The notes beneath the pieces were generated by a model. It was given only the letters and a program-made list of their open reading frames with translations. It did no database searches and was not told where the DNA came from. Positions 42,512-51,706 of a stretch of DNA of 64,000 nucleotides are shown here, in pieces. Numbering within the stretch: position 1 is the first letter of the stretch; the number at the start of each line of letters is the position of its first letter. The DNA comes from Schauerella fraxinea (GTDB lineage Bacteria; Pseudomonadota; Gammaproteobacteria; Burkholderiales; Burkholderiaceae_B): assembly GCA_030849945.1 (NCBI GenBank), contig JAVDKK010000002.1, positions 434,001 to 498,000 of the forward strand, written 5' to 3'. The position numbers and the translations under genes are program-made.

Positions 42512-43177
42512 ATGACGGATTTCAGCGGGCGGCAATTCGCCTATATCGCCGATGTACATCGGCAGGTTCCCGGGCTTGCTGGCCTGCATCGCATGACGGC
42601 ACAACTGCTCGCCGAGCGTGCGCCGGCCGATGGACGCATCCTTGTCGTGGGTGCGGGTGGCGGGCTTGAGATCAGCGCGCTGGCTCAACAGCATCCCCAA
42701 TGGTCATTTGACGGCGTGGACCCTTCGCCCGACATGCTGGCGCTCGCGGCACAGACTACTCTCGAATTCAAGTCGCGAACACGGCTTCATGCCGGCGATG
42801 TTTCTGTAGCACCCAACGGGCCTTTCGACGCTGCGGTGTGTCTCCTGGTCTTTCATCACCTTTCGCGAGAAACGCGAGACGCCACGCTGGCCAGCATACA
42901 TCGCCGCCTCACGCCCGGCGCCGCCTTTGTGTTGGCGCATATCAGCTTTCCGCAAACCGAACCTGAACGAACAGCGGCGCTTGATCGACATATTGTGTAT
43001 GGCGCTGAAGCAGGCATGAGCCAGAACGAGCTCGAATCAAAAAGAGCCGTAATGAAAGAGCGCCTGCATATCTACGCTCCGCAGGAAGAAGAAAAATTCC
43101 TGGCGGATGCCGGCTTCAAAGGCATCAGCCAGTTTTATGCGGCGCTGAGTTTCAAAGGCTGGGTTGCTTATGCTTAA
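42512..43177 (+). CDS. Class I SAM-dependent methyltransferase
   Basis: 221-residue Rossmann methyltransferase: motif I ILVVGAGGGLEISALAQ, acidic end of beta-2 DGVDPSPDMLALA, LHAGDVSVAPNGPFDAAVCLLVFHHL (motif II region) and LTPGAAFVLAHISF (post-motif). GGAG six bases before the ATG. Substrate unknown; ubiquinone/tRNA-type methylases are only remotely similar. Its stop overlaps the convergent M20 deacylase stop by 4 bp. Confidence 0.88.
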   Translation: MTDFSGRQFAYIADVHRQVPGLAGLHRMTAQLLAERAPADGRILVVGAGGGLEISALAQQHPQWSFDGVDPSPDMLALAAQTTLEFKSRTRLHAGDVSVAPNGPFDAAVCLLVFHHLSRETRDATLASIHRRLTPGAAFVLAHISFPQTEPERTAALDRHIVYGAEAGMSQNELESKRAVMKERLHIYAPQEEEKFLADAGFKGISQFYAALSFKGWVAYA

Positions 43178-44484
43178 GGCGCCTCGGATTCGCTCACGCC
43201 GCACCATTGCGCGATAAATAGAGCGATCGTTTTGGTAATCAAACGCAGCGACTCGAGATGTACGCGCTCGTCGAAGCCGTGAATGTCGAGTGACTTAGGC
43301 CCGTAAACCAGCGTGGGCATATTGCCGTAGATGACGAAGACCCGGGCATCGAGATATCCGGGTGTCGTAAAGCTCTCAAGGTCGCTCTGGAAAGCAATCT
43401 TGTGGCAATCGCGCAGGGTGTTTTCGGCCGCGCTACCTTCCTCGAGCACATAGCCTTCAGCATAAAAGCCGGTATAGGTGACTTTCGGCGCAGTGCCGCC
43501 CAGCCGTGGATCGGAGACGGCCTCTTGCAGGCATGCGTCGATCTGGGCGCGGGCTTCGTCCGCTGTCGTACCAGGGTAGATCGCTGCGCGAACGTCAAAC
43601 TCGCACCAAGGCGGTACCGTCGACGGCCAATCGCCGCCTTCGATTTTCCCGATGTTGAAATTGATCGGATGATCGAGGTGTTCAAAGTGGCGATGGCAGT
43701 GATGCTCGCCATTCCATTTAGTCTCCACGCGCCGCAATGCCTCGATGGCAGCATATGCCGCATCGATTGCATTGAAGCCATTGCCCATTTCGCGCGTATG
43801 CGTGGGATGCCCCTGAACGCGCACCTTGAACCACAGCACGCCCACGTTGGCGCGCACAAGCATGTTCTCCTCGGGTTCTGGAATGATCACCGCGTCGGCC
43901 TGGTAGCCGCGCAGTAGCGCTGCAAGGGCACCGTTGCCCGTGCATTCCTCTTCAACAACGGATTGAAAGTAGATGGGTGCCGCCGGCGTAAAGCCGGCTG
44001 CGCGCACGGCATCGTAGGCGAACAGGTTGGCGACCAAGCCTGCTTTCATGTCGGCCGAGCCGCGCCCGTACATCCACCCGTCTACGATCTCGGGGTCCCA
44101 AGGCGAGCGGCTCCACATATCTTGCGGGCCCGTCGGCACCACGTCGATATGCCCGTTGAGGATAAGTGAGCGACCCGTCTGTTGTACGGGTCGATAGGTG
44201 CCCACCACGTTGAACGCATTTTCGTAGGACACCGTCACGGGGCCGAAACCGGGATGCGATTCGATGTCCTTCACGTCGATCTTCCAGCGATCCATGGAGA
44301 ATCCGCGTGCACGCATCGCTTCGTAAAGGAAATCCTGCGCCGTGTGTTCCTGCTCTCGCAGGGAAGGAAACCGCACGAGATCTTGAGTGAATTCAAGTTG
44401 CGCATCGAAGTGCGCGTCGACGGCCGCCAGAATCCGGCGGGTTCGTTCTTCGGAGAGGGCAGGGGGCATCGTGATGTCGGTCAT
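43174..44484 (-). CDS. ArgE/DapE-family M20 deacylase
   Basis: 436-residue di-zinc amidohydrolase. Metal and catalytic residues visible: ILNGHIDVVPTG (His, Asp), YGRGSADMKAGL (bridging Asp), VVEEECTGNGA (general base Glu), IIPEPEE, and the C-terminal His in DIHGFDERVHLESL. Removes acyl groups from N-acyl amino acids or related amides. Thirty bp downstream of an MHS-family transporter gene on the same strand, so transport and hydrolysis of one substrate are probably coupled. Confidence 0.9.
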   Translation of the reverse strand: MTDITMPPALSEERTRRILAAVDAHFDAQLEFTQDLVRFPSLREQEHTAQDFLYEAMRARGFSMDRWKIDVKDIESHPGFGPVTVSYENAFNVVGTYRPVQQTGRSLILNGHIDVVPTGPQDMWSRSPWDPEIVDGWMYGRGSADMKAGLVANLFAYDAVRAAGFTPAAPIYFQSVVEEECTGNGALAALLRGYQADAVIIPEPEENMLVRANVGVLWFKVRVQGHPTHTREMGNGFNAIDAAYAAIEALRRVETKWNGEHHCHRHFEHLDHPINFNIGKIEGGDWPSTVPPWCEFDVRAAIYPGTTADEARAQIDACLQEAVSDPRLGGTAPKVTYTGFYAEGYVLEEGSAAENTLRDCHKIAFQSDLESFTTPGYLDARVFVIYGNMPTLVYGPKSLDIHGFDERVHLESLRLITKTIALFIAQWCGVSESEAP

Positions 44485-44514
44485 CGGGTTTCCTTCAGAT
44501 TTTTAGAGGTCAGC

Positions 44515-45831
44515 TCAAATACTTGATGTGGATAGCGTCGAGGCGATGCGGCGCTTGTGGCCAGCCAGCGCCCAGATCGAGATCAGCGTAATCAGCGAGA
44601 GAATCGAGTAGAAAATGGCGAGGGGTAGCCACTGCCCGGGGTAGTGATAGATCAGCCAGGTTCCAACCAGCGGCGTCATGCCTCCCGCGACGGCGCCACA
44701 AAGTTGGTACGAGAGCGAAATGCCGGAATATCGGATGTGCGTGGCAAACGCCGAGCTGATGTATCCCGCCATCGCAGCGTAGATAGCAGCCATGAACACG
44801 AGCACGATCGCAATACCCGCAATGATGCTGAACGCCGTGCCTTGAGTGACGAGCATGAACATCGGATAGGGCGCGATCACGGAGCACATCGCGGCGGTAA
44901 TCAACACGCGTGTTGGACCGATCACGTCGGCCAGCCAAGCTGCCAGGGGCTGCACCAGAAACTGGATGATGGCCACGACGAACAGGCAGTCAAGAATGAG
45001 CGTGCGGCTCAGACCCAACGTCTGGGTCGTATAAGACAGCATGAAGGTATTCGTGAAGTAAATGCCGCCAATCGCGACCGTACACACGCCCATGCACAAC
45101 ACGACGGTTCGCCAAGCGGTGCGAAGCACTTCCTTGGCCGGCACTTCGGCACGTTCCTGGCGCTCGAGCACCTTGGCGAAATCGGGCGATTCATTCACAC
45201 CTACGCGAATGAAATAGCCCACGAGCAGCAGCACGGCACTGATCAAGAATGGCACGCGCCAGCCCCAACTGACGAAGTCGGCTTCGTCCAGCGTCGTCAG
45301 TAATCGGAATGCAAGTAGCGAAAGGATCAGTCCTGCAGGACTTCCAAGTTGCGCAAACGAAGCGGCAAACGTCTTGCGGCGCTGCGAGGCGTGCTCGCCG
45401 GCCATCAATACGGCGCCGCCCCATTCGCCGCCTACCGCCAATCCCTGTGCCAGGCGCAAAAGCAGCAGCAACGCGGGCGCCCAGAGCCCAGCCGTCTCAT
45501 AACTGGGAAGCAGCCCAATACCCACCGTGGCGATGCCCATGATCACCAGCGTGGTCATCAAGGCATTTTTCCGACCGACGCGATCGCCGTAATGGCCGAA
45601 GATGACGCCGCCGATCGGGCGTGCCAGAAATCCTGCAGCGAAGGTGCCGAATGACGCCATGGTGCTGACGAAGGGGTCAGCAGTGGGAAAGAAAACCTTG
45701 CCGAAGACAAGGGCCGCAGCCGTGGCATAAATGTAGAAGTCATACCACTCGATCGTGGTGCCGACGAAAGCGGCAGTCGCAGCCCGTACGGGCTGGCGAT
45801 CTGCGGAAGGAGCGGCAGAAGCGCGCATCAT
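44515..45831 (-). CDS. MHS-family major facilitator (metabolite:H+ symporter)
   Basis: 438-residue MFS protein with about twelve helices and MHS signatures: TTIEWYDFYIYATAAALVFGKVFFP, GGVIFGHYGDRVGRKNALM, LRLAQGLAVGGEWGGAVLMAGEHA. Relatives import shikimate, proline/betaine, 2-oxoglutarate or other acids with protons. Precedes the M20 deacylase gene and is divergent from a LysR gene 150 bp away, whose intervening AT-rich stretch holds a GACG-ACATTA-CGTC dyad. Confidence 0.92.
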   Translation of the reverse strand: MMRASAAPSADRQPVRAATAAFVGTTIEWYDFYIYATAAALVFGKVFFPTADPFVSTMASFGTFAAGFLARPIGGVIFGHYGDRVGRKNALMTTLVIMGIATVGIGLLPSYETAGLWAPALLLLLRLAQGLAVGGEWGGAVLMAGEHASQRRKTFAASFAQLGSPAGLILSLLAFRLLTTLDEADFVSWGWRVPFLISAVLLLVGYFIRVGVNESPDFAKVLERQERAEVPAKEVLRTAWRTVVLCMGVCTVAIGGIYFTNTFMLSYTTQTLGLSRTLILDCLFVVAIIQFLVQPLAAWLADVIGPTRVLITAAMCSVIAPYPMFMLVTQGTAFSIIAGIAIVLVFMAAIYAAMAGYISSAFATHIRYSGISLSYQLCGAVAGGMTPLVGTWLIYHYPGQWLPLAIFYSILSLITLISIWALAGHKRRIASTLSTSSI

Positions 45832-45981
45832 TTCCTCTTGGGATTTTCATTATTCGAAGGTGTGTTTATCGCTCCCGTGACGACATTACGTCAATTTATG
45901 ATTTCTAATATTTCACTTAAGATAAAATAATATCCAGCGATTACGCGAGTTCTTTCCCGGCAACCTTCCAAGCGAAACGCA

Positions 45982-46956
45982 ATGAAAACGCCAACTCACC
46001 CCGACGCAAGAATCGCCGATCACCTCGACTGGAATCTCTTAAGGACATTTCTGGTCATCGTGCAAGAGCGCAGCATCAGCGGGGCTGCAGCCAAGATGCA
46101 TCGAACGCAGTCGGCGGTCAGTCAAGCGCTGAAACGCCTGGAAGATCAACTCGACCGGCGCTTGATCGAACGGCACAACACGGTGTTCACCGTCACGAAT
46201 GCAGGCGAGGAAGTCTGCCGGGCCGCGGAAGCCATTCACGGCAATGTGTCTCAACTCCTGTCGGATGTCTCGCAGACGGAAGTGGAAGAGACGGGCCGCA
46301 TTCATCTCTACGTTGCCAGCAGGATTCACTCACACGTCTACGATAGTTTCTGGTCGCAGTTTCATCGTCAGTACCCACGCATCGAAGTGCAGATGGAGGT
46401 GCTCGCAAGCAGCGAAATCATTCAGCTCATGCAGCAGGGCGCGGGCACGGCCGGCATTGCCCTGTGCCGCCAGATGCCGAAGCGTCTCGAAAGCAAGGTG
46501 TTCCTGCATCAGCGGTATGCCCTGTTTTGCGGCCGCAACCATGCGCTGTTCGGCCGGCCCGATCTCCGCATCGAGGATTTGATGAGTGAGAATTTTGTGT
46601 CGTTTGCAAGTGACGCGCTAGGCGATAGCTTGTCGCCACTCACCATTTTTCGAGATCAGCGTGGATTTTCAGGCAGGGTGATCGCCACGTCAAACCAGCA
46701 CGACGAGGTCAAACGCCTGCTGATTGCCGGGTTGGGAATCGGATGCTTGCCGGAGCATAGCGTTCAGGCCGACCTGGAGGCGGGACGTCTGTGGCGGCTG
46801 CCGCCCGGTGAGGGGGTATGCTCCGTCGACCTGCATCTTCTTTGGCACCGTAACGCACAGCGAAGCTCGGCTGAATTGGCGTTTCTGAAATGCTTTCGGG
46901 ACTATATCGACGGCTTCTCCATGGAGGAACGGTTGGCCGCCGGGGGTACTGAATGA
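45982..46956 (+). CDS. LysR-family regulator (divergent from MHS transporter)
   Basis: 324-residue LysR protein: DHLDWNLLRTFLVIVQERSISGAAAKMHRTQSAVSQALKRLEDQLDRRLIER, then effector domain (GRIHLYVASRIHSHVYDSF, LLIAGLGIGCLPEHSV). Predicted to control the transporter/deacylase pair. Convergent with the Bug gene ending at 47015. Confidence 0.92.
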   Translation: MKTPTHPDARIADHLDWNLLRTFLVIVQERSISGAAAKMHRTQSAVSQALKRLEDQLDRRLIERHNTVFTVTNAGEEVCRAAEAIHGNVSQLLSDVSQTEVEETGRIHLYVASRIHSHVYDSFWSQFHRQYPRIEVQMEVLASSEIIQLMQQGAGTAGIALCRQMPKRLESKVFLHQRYALFCGRNHALFGRPDLRIEDLMSENFVSFASDALGDSLSPLTIFRDQRGFSGRVIATSNQHDEVKRLLIAGLGIGCLPEHSVQADLEAGRLWRLPPGEGVCSVDLHLLWHRNAQRSSAELAFLKCFRDYIDGFSMEERLAAGGTE

Positions 46957-47014
46957 GTACCGTAGACCAATTAGGGCGCTGGTCTACTACTGGGGCCAGC
47001 GCCAAGATATGCGA

Positions 47015-48061
47015 TCAATCCGCCTGAATCTTGGTTCTTCGGATGATCTCACCCCAACGTTCGTTCTCCTCACGGATCAAATTCCCAAACTCTTCCGGAC
47101 CTTGCCCGTCGGCCTCGTAGCCGAGCTCGGCCAGGCGCTGCCGGACTTCTGGGAGTGCGAGTACGGCAATGATCTCGTCGCTGACCCGCTTGACGATCGC
47201 AGGCGGCACGCCTGTCGGGGCAACGACGCCACCCCAAACGACCAGTTTGAAGTCTGGGCCACCGGCTTCGACCATCGTGGGCACCTGCGGAAGAAGCGTC
47301 GAGCGGGTCGGTGATGTAACAGCCAAGGCGCGAACCTGGCCGGATTGCACGTAGGGTGCCAAGGTACTGAGGTTGTCGACGAGCACTTGAATACGATTAC
47401 CGATCAGGTCAGTGTTCGCAGCCGGGGAGCTTTTGTATGGAACGTGCACCATATCGATCCCGGCCACCTGGTTCAAGGTCTCGCCGGCGATGTGCATGCT
47501 TGAACCCGATCCCGAAGAACCATAGAACAAGGTTTTGGGGTGTGCTTTGGCGTAAGAAAAAAGCTCGCTGACATTCTTGACTGGCAACTCGGGATGCACG
47601 GCAAGCACGTTAGGCTGCGTAGTGATTTTGGCCACCGGAATCAGGTCTTTGTCTGGATCGAAAGGCAACTTCGCTCGCAATTGGCGATTGAGCACGATGT
47701 TGGTGATGTTGCCCGTACCCAATGTGTAGCCGTCGGGAGCCGACTTCGCAAGCGCATCGAGGCCGATCGCGCCGCTAGCACCAGGGCGATTTTCGATCAC
47801 AATGGGCTGCCCCAGTCGTTTACTTAACTGCTCAGTCACGATACGAGCTGCAGCGTCCGACCCGCCAGATGCTGCAGAAGGAACGATCCAACGTATCGGG
47901 CGTTCCGGGTATTCCGCTTGTGCGCTCATCGAAATGAGCGACATGGTCAGCGCGATAAAAACTGAACGAACCTTCGGACTGCCGCTTGTGCACCTAGCGT
48001 GTTCGCCATATTGACCCACCCTTTGTCGGCAACTGGCGATGATTGATGTTGTGCTGAACAT
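47015..48061 (-). CDS. Bug-family periplasmic receptor 3 (low-GC segment)
   Basis: 348-residue Bug receptor: long N-region then signal core VRSVFIALTMSLISMSAQA, mature start YPERPIRWIVPSAASGGSDAAARIV, PDGYTLGTGNITNIVLNRQL, HVPYKSSPAANTDLIGNRIQ. The ATG at 48061 is backed by AAGGGG and makes the pre-signal region about 30 residues, longer than in the other Bugs here. Twelve bp after the argininosuccinate-lyase-like gene; probably binds that enzyme's substrate. No TctAB partner nearby. Confidence 0.92.
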   Translation of the reverse strand: MFSTTSIIASCRQRVGQYGEHARCTSGSPKVRSVFIALTMSLISMSAQAEYPERPIRWIVPSAASGGSDAAARIVTEQLSKRLGQPIVIENRPGASGAIGLDALAKSAPDGYTLGTGNITNIVLNRQLRAKLPFDPDKDLIPVAKITTQPNVLAVHPELPVKNVSELFSYAKAHPKTLFYGSSGSGSSMHIAGETLNQVAGIDMVHVPYKSSPAANTDLIGNRIQVLVDNLSTLAPYVQSGQVRALAVTSPTRSTLLPQVPTMVEAGGPDFKLVVWGGVVAPTGVPPAIVKRVSDEIIAVLALPEVRQRLAELGYEADGQGPEEFGNLIREENERWGEIIRRTKIQAD

Positions 48062-48073
48062 TTTTTCCCCTTG

Positions 48074-49618
48074 TTATCTCGAAACCTGAATATCTTTCGA
48101 AGCGTGATGTGGGCTCGCCGCAGCCAACGCGAGGATCTGGTTTTGCAGTTCAATCCGCGCCATCTCGACCCGTTTGATTGTGTTCCCTACATTTAGAGCT
48201 CTTGTCTCCAACCCGGTGCGCTGCCGCTTGAGTTGTTCAGACACACTGCCGGGAGAAGGGCCACCAAATGAGCGACGATTGCTGACGTTTCGCTCTGGGT
48301 CCAAACATTGTCGAACGGCATTCGCGTCCAAAATTACGGACTTTCCAATCTCCTGTATTGCGGAATCATCAATCATTTCGGGCGTAATGCCGATCGCCGT
48401 TATGTCGCGATCCAAGGCAGTTCGCACCACGGCGCCGATGATATGGTGTGCATCTCTGAAGGACACATCTGCCTCTCTCACAAGCAAGTCTGCCAAGTCG
48501 GTGACAGTCGAAAAGTCTTCCGACGCGCGTTGCGACATACGCGAGCGATTGGGAGCCACTTGATCGACGAGCAATCGCATGAGTTCCAACGCCTTCAAAG
48601 TTTCTTCACAGCTTTCCCAACACCCACGTGTGCTTTCGCGGCTGCTATCGCCAGAGTGAGTGAAGTGGGTCGATTTGACCGTGGTGAATCCCGCTGACGT
48701 CAAACCGATGACATGCGCTGTTTTACCCCGCAGATACTCAAGCACCACAGGGTTTTTCTTTTGGGGCATGATGCTGGAGGTACCGGCAATACTGTCCGGC
48801 AACGACAAATAGCCGAATTCGGGTGTGGACCATATGTAGACGTCCTGGACGAATCGACTGCACGTGATCATGAGAATGGAAAGATGCGCACTCAGTTCCA
48901 AAGCGAAGTCACGTGACGCGACGCCGTCCAGCGCGCTGTTTGTTGGCCCACTGAAACCGAGGAGCGCGCTTGCCAAGGTCCGGTCGATGGGAAATGACGT
49001 ACCCGCAAGCGCGCATGATCCGAGCGGGCACTCATCGATTGTGTTCAATGTGTGGAGCAGTCGATCGTAGTCCCGCAACCATGCCTCCACCACTCCAGAC
49101 AAGTAGTAGCCGTACGTGATGGGCTGTGCGGCTTGCATATGGGTGTAGCCGGGCATGACACAGTCGACGTACTCCGTGGCTTGCTTTAGTGCCGCATCAA
49201 TGACGCCTGCCAGGCAGTTCACGATCTTTACCGTGAAATCGCGCGCCCGAATCCGATCGTTTGTCGCACCGATATCGTTCCTGCTGCGAGCGGTATGCAA
49301 CCGTCCACCCAAATCATGGCCAACCTTCTTGATGAGGTGCGCTTCGTAGTTGAAGTAGGCTTCTTCTCGGGCAGGGTCGAGTTCTACGGCATCCGGCCCA
49401 TCGGTATGCATTTCGATCAACGCCTGCGCGAGAAGGCAGGATTTTTCGCTGTCGAGAATTCCTTGCTTCTCCAGCATGATCAAATGCGCGAAATTGATCT
49501 GGGTCAGCAAGTCAAAGTTATTAGCGAAGAACGGCCTGGTCGTTCGAGGGCCAAAGATGTATTTGATTACCTCGGGCGCTGGTGATTGCTTCAGACGACG
49601 ACTGACTTTGGATTGCAT
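48074..49618 (-). CDS. Argininosuccinate lyase-family enzyme (fumarase/aspartase superfamily)
   Basis: 514-residue lyase of the argininosuccinate lyase branch, which splits N-substituted aspartates into fumarate and an amine: GGRLHTARSRNDIGATNDRIR, PGYTHMQAAQPIT, and the superfamily signature GTSSIMPQKKNP with its catalytic Ser loop. Longer than typical ArgH (about 460), and not next to arginine genes. Paired with a Bug receptor and divergent from a LysR gene, so a catabolic lyase for an imported substrate is more likely than arginine synthesis (EDDS lyase is a known catabolic member). ATG at 49618 preferred over the TTG at 49630; no strong ribosome site. Confidence 0.85.
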   Translation of the reverse strand: MQSKVSRRLKQSPAPEVIKYIFGPRTTRPFFANNFDLLTQINFAHLIMLEKQGILDSEKSCLLAQALIEMHTDGPDAVELDPAREEAYFNYEAHLIKKVGHDLGGRLHTARSRNDIGATNDRIRARDFTVKIVNCLAGVIDAALKQATEYVDCVMPGYTHMQAAQPITYGYYLSGVVEAWLRDYDRLLHTLNTIDECPLGSCALAGTSFPIDRTLASALLGFSGPTNSALDGVASRDFALELSAHLSILMITCSRFVQDVYIWSTPEFGYLSLPDSIAGTSSIMPQKKNPVVLEYLRGKTAHVIGLTSAGFTTVKSTHFTHSGDSSRESTRGCWESCEETLKALELMRLLVDQVAPNRSRMSQRASEDFSTVTDLADLLVREADVSFRDAHHIIGAVVRTALDRDITAIGITPEMIDDSAIQEIGKSVILDANAVRQCLDPERNVSNRRSFGGPSPGSVSEQLKRQRTGLETRALNVGNTIKRVEMARIELQNQILALAAASPHHASKDIQVSR

Positions 49619-49770
49619 GATTATCGGCAAGAGAATGAAGACGCACCAGTGTGCGATTTCGCCAAAGAAGGCGTCAAATCACTGGCTCATAGCTGTTTAT
49701 TCATTCGCGATATGGACGTCGCTTTCACTGCCAAGACGTGCAAGAATTTCGTCCACCGTCAGGGGACATC

Positions 49771-50679
49771 ATGAACTTCAAACAGATTGAGGCGTTTCGC
49801 GCCGTCATGCTCACCGGCTCGATGACGAGTGCTGCGGGGCTTCTGCACACATCGCAACCTAATGTGAGTCGATGGATCTCACTGTTGGAACAGCGTGTTG
49901 GATTCGTCCTGTTTCAGCGTAGCGGTACACGCCTTATTCCTACGCCCGAGGCAGATGTCTTTTATGCAGATGTGGAAAAAGCGTTCGTGGGACTGGATAC
50001 GCTGAATGACACAGCGGACTCGATCCGGCAACGAGGTACGGGTCTGCTGAGAATAGGCGCAGTTGGATCGATAACGCAATGCGTGCTGCCGGAAGCTCTG
50101 AGATTGTTCCGGGATGCTTTTCCGGGAGTTCCCGTCGTCGTCAACATGGGAAGTTCCGATGCCGTTTCGAAGTGGACTTCTACCGGCCATTGCGATGTCG
50201 GCTTTTGTTCGGTGCCGAACGATTCGCAAAATCTTCGATTTGAGCGAATCAATACCGCGCGCGGTGTAGCGATCGTCAATCGCACCCACACATTGGCAAC
50301 CAGAGGGGAACTGCAGCCTCGCGACTTTGACGGTTTAGCGTTTATCTCGCTGCCAGGGGGAAGCTACAACCGGAAAATGATCGACCGGCATTTTCTCGAC
50401 TGGCCGAGACACTTGTCGATCGAGACACCCTACGCCTCTACCATATGCGCGCTAGTTGGAAAGGGTTTGGGCGTGTCGATCGTCAACCCCGTAGTACCTC
50501 GAGCGCTTGGCCTACCGGACGTTTGCGAGATTCGCTTTTCGGAGAAGCTTGAGTTTCATGCCTATTCGGTTCAATCGGCACATTTCCCTGTGAGCACACT
50601 TTCACAACGCATCATCAGCTGCATGGTGGATGCGTACGCCGTGGTCATGGCAAGCACCTCGGTAAAATCAGAACACTAG
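49771..50679 (+). CDS. LysR-family regulator (divergent from the lyase/Bug pair)
   Basis: 302-residue LysR regulator: MNFKQIEAFRAVMLTGSMTSAAGLLHTSQPNVSRWISLLEQRVGF, effector domain LLRIGAVGSITQCVLPEALRLF and LVGKGLGVSIVNPVVPRAL. ATG at 49771 follows GGGGACATC. Noticeably less GC-rich, like the lyase gene. The 152-bp gap to the lyase start has no clear dyad I can name. Confidence 0.9.
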   Translation: MNFKQIEAFRAVMLTGSMTSAAGLLHTSQPNVSRWISLLEQRVGFVLFQRSGTRLIPTPEADVFYADVEKAFVGLDTLNDTADSIRQRGTGLLRIGAVGSITQCVLPEALRLFRDAFPGVPVVVNMGSSDAVSKWTSTGHCDVGFCSVPNDSQNLRFERINTARGVAIVNRTHTLATRGELQPRDFDGLAFISLPGGSYNRKMIDRHFLDWPRHLSIETPYASTICALVGKGLGVSIVNPVVPRALGLPDVCEIRFSEKLEFHAYSVQSAHFPVSTLSQRIISCMVDAYAVVMASTSVKSEH

Positions 50680-50713
50680 TCGGTCGGATGACCGCAAAAC
50701 GGGGCCGCGGCTT

Positions 50714-51706
50714 CTAACGCTCCCGCGCCACATCGAGCACTGCGTTCCCAAGCACCGCGCCGCGCTCGACCGCCTCGTGCGCCGCCACGATATCTTCTAA
50801 AGGGTAGGCCGGCTGCACCACGTGCTGCAAAACGTCTGCTTGAAGCAGCGCATTCAGGCCTTCCACCGTGCGTTGGCGAGTTGCAGCGGTGAGTTCATAA
50901 ACGAGAAAGAAGTGCAGGCTGATGGAGCGGGGCATCCATGCCCCGAAGTTCAGCGGCACGGCATCGCGGACGTTTGAGCCGTAGCAGACGAATCTGCCAT
51001 GCTGAGCGAGCACGCCTTGGTCGACCAACCCTGCGCTGGTGGAAAAATCCATATCGATGATGGCGTTCACGCCAGCGCCGGCCGTCAGGGTGTGTACGCG
51101 GTCGGCCACAGATTCGGTTTTATACAAAATGACATCGTCGAATCCCGCGTCTCGCATCATCTGCGCTTTCGCAGCCGATCCAACGGTGCTGATGACCCGC
51201 GCGCCGCGTGCACGTGCCATCTGCGCGGCATAGAAGCCCACACCCGAGGTGCCGCCAATCACGAGCACGCTGTCGTTGGCACCGACCTCGGCAAGTTCCA
51301 CCGCGCGATAGGCGGTGAGCCCCGGGATGCCCATGCATGCCCCTGCCTCGCAAGATGTTGCGTCCGGCAGGTGAACCGCCTGGTCGGCAGGCAGGGTGAC
51401 GTATTCGGCGGCCGTGCCGTACGGCCGGTTGTATTGGCCATTCCAGATCCAGACGCGCTCGCCGATGCGGGCGGGGTCAACGCCGCTGCCCACGGCAGCG
51501 ATCACGCCGGCGCCATCGCTGTGCGGAATAATGATGCCGGCGCGCACAGGCCGACTGCCTTGCCGCGATTTCACATCCGAAGGATTGATGCCCGACAACA
51601 CAAGTTTGACTTGCACTTCTCCCGCGCCGGGCTCGACGATCGGCTGTTCGCCGACGGTCAGCACTTCGGCGGCAGCACCATTTTTCGCATACCAGGCAGC
51701 GCGCAT
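50714..51706 (-). CDS. Quinone oxidoreductase/zinc-independent MDR family
   Basis: 330-residue medium-chain reductase of the zeta-crystallin/QOR type: MRAAWYAKNGAAAEVLTVGEQP, LVLSGINPSDVKSRQGSR, Rossmann VLVIGGTSGVGFYAAQMARARGARVI, VLAQHGRFVCYGS. No zinc-binding cysteines, so NADPH-dependent reduction of quinones or enones. ATG at 51706 with GGAGAG upstream overlaps the FAH stop (TAATG). Last gene of the seven-gene operon. Confidence 0.9.
   Translation of the reverse strand: MRAAWYAKNGAAAEVLTVGEQPIVEPGAGEVQVKLVLSGINPSDVKSRQGSRPVRAGIIIPHSDGAGVIAAVGSGVDPARIGERVWIWNGQYNRPYGTAAEYVTLPADQAVHLPDATSCEAGACMGIPGLTAYRAVELAEVGANDSVLVIGGTSGVGFYAAQMARARGARVISTVGSAAKAQMMRDAGFDDVILYKTESVADRVHTLTAGAGVNAIIDMDFSTSAGLVDQGVLAQHGRFVCYGSNVRDAVPLNFGAWMPRSISLHFFLVYELTAATRQRTVEGLNALLQADVLQHVVQPAYPLEDIVAAHEAVERGAVLGNAVLDVARER

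Noticed and set aside
48074..49618. Assignment as biosynthetic argH
   Set aside because: Longer than ArgH, low GC, divergent LysR and adjacent Bug receptor point to a catabolic lyase.
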